A stretch of DNA of 64,000 bases from Alphaproteobacteria bacterium (GTDB taxonomy: Bacteria > Pseudomonadota > Alphaproteobacteria > Rhizobiales > Xanthobacteraceae), in contig VGEP01000005.1 in NCBI GenBank assembly GCA_016869215.1, positions 1 to 64,000 of the forward strand. The letters are read 5' to 3'. Under the pieces are notes generated by a model. It did not search any database, was not told the origin of the DNA, and saw only the letters and a list, made by a program, of their open reading frames with translations. Of the stretch, positions 59,368-64,000 are shown one piece after another. A program made the translations under genes and the position numbers. Within the stretch, counting starts at the first letter, position 1. The number at the start of each line of letters is the position of its first letter.

Positions 59368-60672
59368 ATGAACGAACAGCCACGCCGGCCACTGGGCCCG
59401 CAAACCTGGGACATTGTCCGCCACAAGCTCGACCAATCGCTGCCGTTCGCCAACATGCGCGACACGCCCTACTACCGCGACTGCGTGTGGGAGCAGTTCT
59501 CGGAGGCCGAGTACAAGCGCCGCTACGCCGCGCTGCGCTCAAAGATGCGCGAGCACCGGCTCGACGCGATCGTCGTGCCCGGCGGGCCGAGCCACTGGAG
59601 CTTCGGCGCGGGGATGACATGGCTGACCGGCCATTGGGAGTGGCATGCGCTTGCCTCCTACGTGCTGGTGCCGGCCGACGGCGAGCCGACCATGATCTAC
59701 TCCATGGGCGGCACGCACGCGGAGGCCGTGCGCCGCCATGTGTCGGTCGCGGTCAAGGACGTGCGCCACAGCCGCAACGGCCAGTACGCCATGGTGATGG
59801 TCGAGCGGCTGCGCGAGCTGAAACTGGATAAGGCGCGCATCGGGCTGATGGAGATCGACCCGCGCCATGCCGACTATCTGCCGGTGAACCAGTACGAGAC
59901 GCTGCGGCGCGAACTGCCGGACGCCGAACTCGTATTCACGCGGAAGTTCCTCCACGAGCTGGTCGTGATCCACTCTCAGGAGGAACTCGACTGCGTGCGC
60001 AAGGCTGGCGTCCTGTGCCAGCGCGCCATGGAGGCGATGGTCGCGCGCGCGAAGCCCGGCGTGAAGGAATACGAGCTGAAAGCCGCGGCGGCGTCAGCCA
60101 TCATGGACGGCGGCGGCGACATCGATTTCCTCATCATCGGCTCGACTCCGATGGACAACCCGGCGCTGATCTTCGGCAATCCGCGGCCGTCCGGGCGCGT
60201 GCTCAAGCGCGGCGACTTGGTCAACATGGAGCTGGCCGCCGGCTACCGTGGCTACACCGCGCAGATCGGCTCGCCGATCACGCTCGGCCCGCCGACCGAC
60301 ATGGTGCGCCGGTTCTGGGACGAGATCGTGCTGCCGGGTTATCGCAAGATCGAGGCCGAGATGCTTCCCGGCAGAAACGCCGAAGCGATGCGCAAGGCCG
60401 GCGATTTCTTCCGCGAGAAGGGCGTGCAGTCGCGCCCGACCCACTGCCACGGCATCGACATCGTCACCGACAATCCGCATGTGGCCGCCGACCACGTCGA
60501 GGGCACCGAGAGCGACAAGGTGCTGAAACCCGGCATGGTGGTGATGGCCGAGCCGAATCCGATCACGGCCGACGGGATGTTCGGAATCTTCCTCGGCCAC
60601 ACCTACATCATCACGGAAACGGGCCGCGAGATCGTGGACGAGTTTCCGTTCGGGATTGCGGTGGCAGATTAG
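59368..60672 (+). CDS. M24-family (Xaa-Pro peptidase/creatinase-like) protein with altered metal site
   Basis: 434-aa protein. The N-terminal creatinase-like domain (45-220) precedes the pita-bread domain. Aligned with M24 metal ligands (Asp, Asp, His, Glu, Glu), the first two positions are Glu288 in VNMELAAG and Gln299 in GYTAQIG, eleven apart as usual, while His361 in HCHGID and Glu395 in MAEPNPI are kept. The loss of the second Asp argues for a non-dimetal enzyme such as creatinase, or for a different activity. The start at 59368 follows GGAGGAACCGAC. It converges with the GNAT gene (2 bp gap). Confidence 0.85.
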   Translation: MNEQPRRPLGPQTWDIVRHKLDQSLPFANMRDTPYYRDCVWEQFSEAEYKRRYAALRSKMREHRLDAIVVPGGPSHWSFGAGMTWLTGHWEWHALASYVLVPADGEPTMIYSMGGTHAEAVRRHVSVAVKDVRHSRNGQYAMVMVERLRELKLDKARIGLMEIDPRHADYLPVNQYETLRRELPDAELVFTRKFLHELVVIHSQEELDCVRKAGVLCQRAMEAMVARAKPGVKEYELKAAAASAIMDGGGDIDFLIIGSTPMDNPALIFGNPRPSGRVLKRGDLVNMELAAGYRGYTAQIGSPITLGPPTDMVRRFWDEIVLPGYRKIEAEMLPGRNAEAMRKAGDFFREKGVQSRPTHCHGIDIVTDNPHVAADHVEGTESDKVLKPGMVVMAEPNPITADGMFGIFLGHTYIITETGREIVDEFPFGIAVAD

Positions 60673-60674
60673 AG

Positions 60675-61946
60675 CTAGCCGCGCAGCACGCCGAGCCACT
60701 CGCGGACGCGGCTCGCCGCGTTCCACAGCGCCGGGGTCTGCTTGATCAGACGCTTTATGCCGCGTTCGGCAGAGATCGCCGCGGCGGCGGGCATACCGCG
60801 CCATGTCGCCGCCGAGACGTGATCGTAGAGCCTGAACACGCCGTCGCACCATTCGCTCTTGTAGCGTTCGTCGCCGATGGTGAAGTCGAACGTGTCGCAT
60901 TTCCGCTCGATGGCGTAACGCATCAGGTCGTGAAGGTGCGCGACGCCGGGGCCGAATTTCGCCGCTTCGCCGTCGCCGTGGCTCGCGATCACGTGATAAT
61001 AGCGGCCACGAAAGATGAGCCCGAGGTTGGCCGCTGCGCATTCGCCGCCGACGTCGAGGCGGCTCAGGTGCGCCATTTCGCGCGTCGCGGGCGCGGTTGC
61101 GATGTCGCGGAAGAACGCGCGATAGCCGGGCCGCGCGAACACATCGTCGGCACCCATGCGAATGAGCGAACGCGATTTCTGCTCGATCAGCGTCTCGAAG
61201 CTTGCCGAAAGCTCGGCGCCGCCCTGCGGATTGACGAAGCGCACTTCGCCCAGATCGCCGAGCCGCTTGCGCTTGGTTCGGTCGCGCCGCCGCGTACTGG
61301 AGGAGCGCTTGTCGGCGTAAAACGTTTCCCAGTCGCCGGTGAGCGGCGTCCAATAAGCGCCGTTCGGATTGAGGCCGGCGCGCAGGGTCAGCATCGGGTT
61401 GTCCTGTTCGCCGACGCGCTCCGGCATCTTGTCGAAGCAAACCACGTCGTGGCGCAACCGAGGCTGGCTTTGCAACTCGGCGGCGATCCCGTGCCACAAC
61501 GCGGCGAAGTCGTCCGGTCCAACACGCGAAGCGAAGCCCGATGCCAGCAGCGGCGCGTTGTAGTCGCACAGGTCCGAGCCGAGAAATGTCAGCCGCCGCA
61601 CGAGCCCGCCCGGCACGGCCATCAGCGGCAGCAGCATGAGCATAGCGCCCGAGCCGTCGCGCACGATTGCGATAGCCGGACGCACGTCCTGCGGCGCGCC
61701 GACGTGGCGCTGCCACGCCGACAACCAGTCGAAGCTCTGGAACACGGTGCAGTCCGCGGTCCGCTCGAAGGCGCGCCAGTCCCGCTCGACCGCAGACAGG
61801 TCTTCGTGAATGGAGAACGAAACGTCGGCGCGGCCCCGCGTGGCGGGCTCCGATCGGGGACGAGCCGGCGCCGGACGGACATCGTGGTCCGCGTCGACTG
61901 TGGCGTCGCGCAGCGCTTGAGTGGTCTGGATCATGGGCCGGACCAT
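60675..61946 (-). CDS. GNAT/FemAB-like (CelD/BcsL) acyltransferase
   Basis: 423-aa protein. The core segments are SIHEDLSAVERDWRAFERTADCTVFQSFDWLSAW and the C-terminal CAAANLGLIFRGRYYHVIASHGDGEAAKFGPGVAHLHDLMRYAIERKCDTFDFTIGDERYKSEW, which follow the cellulose-biosynthesis CelD/BcsL acetyltransferase family. Such proteins modify cell-surface polysaccharides or lipids. Start choice between 61946 and 61934 is uncertain; neither has a good ribosome site. It is not linked in theme to its neighbours. Confidence 0.78.
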   Translation of the reverse strand: MVRPMIQTTQALRDATVDADHDVRPAPARPRSEPATRGRADVSFSIHEDLSAVERDWRAFERTADCTVFQSFDWLSAWQRHVGAPQDVRPAIAIVRDGSGAMLMLLPLMAVPGGLVRRLTFLGSDLCDYNAPLLASGFASRVGPDDFAALWHGIAAELQSQPRLRHDVVCFDKMPERVGEQDNPMLTLRAGLNPNGAYWTPLTGDWETFYADKRSSSTRRRDRTKRKRLGDLGEVRFVNPQGGAELSASFETLIEQKSRSLIRMGADDVFARPGYRAFFRDIATAPATREMAHLSRLDVGGECAAANLGLIFRGRYYHVIASHGDGEAAKFGPGVAHLHDLMRYAIERKCDTFDFTIGDERYKSEWCDGVFRLYDHVSAATWRGMPAAAAISAERGIKRLIKQTPALWNAASRVREWLGVLRG

Positions 61947-62173
61947 GGCCGGACAATGCAATCAAACCATGAAGCGGCGGGCCGTTGCGCGGATCACGGT
62001 TAATCAAGTGCAAACCGGACTGTGGAATCCCTGCCGGCGGCCGCAAAGCCGGCCATCGGGCGTGACCATAAAGCAGCCACCGCTGCCGTCCGGTTCGCCT
62101 TTCCCTGTCCCTGCGGGCGTTCGATACTGAAACACCCGCCTTCAATTCGCTTCGGCGGGCGGCGAGGCAGTCC

Positions 62174-64000
62174 ATGGGCGTCCGGCCGTTCGGCGCACGC
62201 GTAACACGGTTCGAGGACCCGGCGCTTCTGTCGGGCCGTGGGCGCTATGTCGACGACGTCGCCATCGACGGCGCACTGCATGCGTGCTTCGTCCGCAGCC
62301 CGATGGCGCATGCCAGAATCCGGTCGATTGACGGTGCGGCGGCGCGCGCCGTGCCGGGCGTCCATGCGGTCCTGACTGCGAACGACCTGCCGGAGCCGAT
62401 GCGCAGCATGCGCATACCGACGCTGCAGGCCAACCCGGCGATGAAGCTGATCCGCACGCAGCATTGTCTGGCGCGCGAAGAAGTCTGCTACGTCGGCGAG
62501 CCCGTGGCCGTCGTCGTCGCCGAGACGCGCCACATTGCGGAGGACGCCGCCGCGCTGGTCGACGCCGACTACGATCCGCTTCCGGTCGCGGCCGAGATCG
62601 AGGATGCGGCGCAGCAGGGCGCGGCCCTCGCGCATTCCGGCCTGTCCGACAACGTCGCCTGCGCATTGCGGATGGAATACGGCGACGTCGATGCGGCTTT
62701 CGCATCGGCGGCGCACACGGTCGAGGAGACGTTTTCTACCCACCGCGGCGGCGGTATGCCGATGGAGACGCGCGCGGCGATCGCCGAACACGATCTCGCC
62801 GACGGTCGCCTGACGGTGTGGTCGGCGACGCAGACGCCGCATCTCGGACGCCGCATCCTCGCCGATCTGCTCGATCGCGACATCGAATCGATCCGCATGA
62901 TCGCGCCCGACGTCGGGGGCGGCTTCGGAATTAAGGCGCCGTTCTATCCGGAGGAGGCGGTGATCCCGGCCGCCGCGCTGCTGCTCGGCCGTCCTGTGAA
63001 GTGGACCGAGGACCGCCGCGAGAATTTCCTCAGCGCCACGCAGGAACGCGACCAGCGCTGGACATTGGCGCTGGCGCTCGACCGGGACGGCCGGATTCTC
63101 GGCCTGCGCGGCACGACGCTGCACGAGCAGGGTGCGTTCATGCCGTGGGGCCTGGTGATGCCCTACGTCGCCGGCGTGGCCGTGCTCGGACCCTATGCCG
63201 TGCCGAATTACCGGCTCGACGTGACCGTCGCCGTCAACAACAAGACGCCGGTCGCGCCGGTGCGCGGCGCCGGCCGCCCGCAGGCGGTATTTGCCATCGA
63301 GCGCCTGATGGACCGTGCGGCGCAGACGCTCGGGCTCGACCGCGCTGAGTTCCGGCGCAGAAATCTCGTCGCGCCACGGCAGATGCCCTACGCAACCGGG
63401 CTCTCGCTCGGCGGCAAGCCCGTGACTTATCAGAGCGGCGACTTCCCAGGCGGCCAGACGATGGCGATGGAAGCCGCCGGCTACGCCGGTTTCGCCGCAC
63501 GGCAGGCGCAGGCCCGCGCGCGGGGCCGCTACATCGGCATTGGCTTGGCGAACTACGTGGAAGGAACCGGTCTCGGCCCCTACGAAGGCGCGAGCGTGCG
63601 CATCCTGCAGAACGGCAAGGTCGCCGTCGCGACCGGCGCCACCAGCCAGGGCCAGGGCACCAGGACCACATTGGCGCAAGTGGTCGCCGACCGGCTCGGC
63701 TGCAAGATCGAGGACGTGACCGTCACGCTGTCGGACACCGCCGCGTTTCCGATGGGCGTCGGCGCGTTCGCGAGCCGCCAAGCCATCGCCGCGGGCAGTG
63801 CGGCGCACGCCGCAAGCCTCGCGGTGCGCGAGAAGGTCGTCGCGCTGGCCGCGCGGGCGCTCGGCGTGCCCACGGACGACATCGACGTGGACGACAGCCG
63901 CGCCACCGCGCGCAGCGGCAACAAGCCGTCGCTGACGTTCGGCGAGCTGGCGCGAATGGCGCAGGGCGTCCCGGGCGTGTCGTTTCCGGAAGGCCAGGGC
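62174..64000 (+). CDS. Xanthine/aldehyde-type molybdenum hydroxylase large subunit (partial)
   Basis: 609 codons to the window edge without a stop. Begins MGVRPFGARVTRFEDPALLSGRGRYVDDV, then LHACFVRSPMAHARIRSIDG, as in CoxL/aldehyde-oxidase large subunits, and has VGEPVAVVVAET, DVGGGFGIK and EERR-type MTED-like WTEDRREN. The active-site loop is VRGAGRPQ (Val363-Arg368), matching form II and aldehyde-oxidase members and not the CSFR loop of true CO dehydrogenase. It hydroxylates an aldehyde or N-heterocycle with a molybdopterin cofactor. Medium and small subunits would be expected downstream or elsewhere. Weak GAGGCAGTCC precedes the start. Confidence 0.88.
   Translation, partial: MGVRPFGARVTRFEDPALLSGRGRYVDDVAIDGALHACFVRSPMAHARIRSIDGAAARAVPGVHAVLTANDLPEPMRSMRIPTLQANPAMKLIRTQHCLAREEVCYVGEPVAVVVAETRHIAEDAAALVDADYDPLPVAAEIEDAAQQGAALAHSGLSDNVACALRMEYGDVDAAFASAAHTVEETFSTHRGGGMPMETRAAIAEHDLADGRLTVWSATQTPHLGRRILADLLDRDIESIRMIAPDVGGGFGIKAPFYPEEAVIPAAALLLGRPVKWTEDRRENFLSATQERDQRWTLALALDRDGRILGLRGTTLHEQGAFMPWGLVMPYVAGVAVLGPYAVPNYRLDVTVAVNNKTPVAPVRGAGRPQAVFAIERLMDRAAQTLGLDRAEFRRRNLVAPRQMPYATGLSLGGKPVTYQSGDFPGGQTMAMEAAGYAGFAARQAQARARGRYIGIGLANYVEGTGLGPYEGASVRILQNGKVAVATGATSQGQGTRTTLAQVVADRLGCKIEDVTVTLSDTAAFPMGVGAFASRQAIAAGSAAHAASLAVREKVVALAARALGVPTDDIDVDDSRATARSGNKPSLTFGELARMAQGVPGVSFPEGQG

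Noticed and set aside
62174-64000. True carbon monoxide dehydrogenase large subunit
   Set aside because: The active-site loop reads VRGAGR, not the CSFR type of CO-oxidising form I enzymes.
1-64000. CRISPR array, prophage, conjugation or secretion cluster
   Set aside because: No regularly spaced direct repeats and no structural, integrase or conjugation gene apart from the transposase tail.

Overview
The window is GC-rich and densely coded, with short intergenic gaps and few mobile sequences. The organism is probably an alphaproteobacterium of the Hyphomicrobiales (Rhizobiales), close to Xanthobacteraceae or Bradyrhizobiaceae. This is an inference from the gene families (many orphan Bug/TctC solute receptors, HyuA/HyuB, UbiD-type decarboxylases, amidohydrolase-2 proteins) and from intergenic palindromes such as the gcatgatcccgaaaagtggg type at 57558-57604, which I know from that group. 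No rRNA, tRNA, CRISPR array, plasmid or phage module was seen.

Layout. 1-66 is the tail of an IS3-type transposase. 0.35-6.2 kb holds an alpha/beta hydrolase, a dienelactone hydrolase, a Bug receptor, a UbiD-type decarboxylase and a VanA-type Rieske oxygenase. 6.4-8.1 kb has a small conserved protein, an RTX-like protein and a secreted protein; the last two share a similar upstream element. 8.2-16 kb, mostly minus strand, has OxyR, a two-gene extradiol dioxygenase/amidohydrolase operon, and an IclR-cyclase-cupin-SDR-hydroxyacyl-CoA dehydrogenase run. 16.1-19.4 kb has a resorcylate-decarboxylase-like amidohydrolase and a CocE/NonD hydrolase. 19.5-27.5 kb has RidA, HyuB/HyuA, an LDH2-type dehydrogenase, a PuuE-like deacetylase-fold protein and two transporters. 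27.6-31 kb has a nitroreductase, a YeiH-type transporter and an Fe-S oxidoreductase.

31-40.3 kb is a second catabolic island: Gfo/Idh dehydrogenase, phthalate-dioxygenase-type Rieske oxygenase, a 67-aa GatC/AtzG-like peptide fused by overlap to an amidase, a second PuuE-like protein, a Bug receptor, a canonical NodB-type deacetylase, another Gfo/Idh dehydrogenase and an SDR. 40.3-49.2 kb has a luciferase-like monooxygenase divergent from a ThDP enzyme, a low-GC insert with a GIY-YIG-like protein, an LVIVD propeller protein, an atypical SDR, two tandem Bug receptors and a PDC-hydrolase-like amidohydrolase. 49.2-64 kb has MarR divergent from a second UbiD-type decarboxylase, a HEAT-like/metzincin-motif gene pair, another Bug receptor, YghU-type GST, a gamma-glutamyltransferase homologue, two tandem secreted paralogues, a carboxymuconolactone-decarboxylase-family protein, an M24 peptidase homologue with altered metal ligands, a GNAT protein, and the start of a molybdenum hydroxylase large subunit.

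Taken together this looks like a mosaic of small catabolic cassettes for aromatic acids, amides and related heterocycles. Ring hydroxylation or decarboxylation enzymes, ring-cleavage and hydrolysis enzymes, dehydrogenases and local regulators (IclR, MarR) sit next to five periplasmic Bug receptors that lack their TctA/TctB membrane partners. Actual substrates cannot be read from the sequence.
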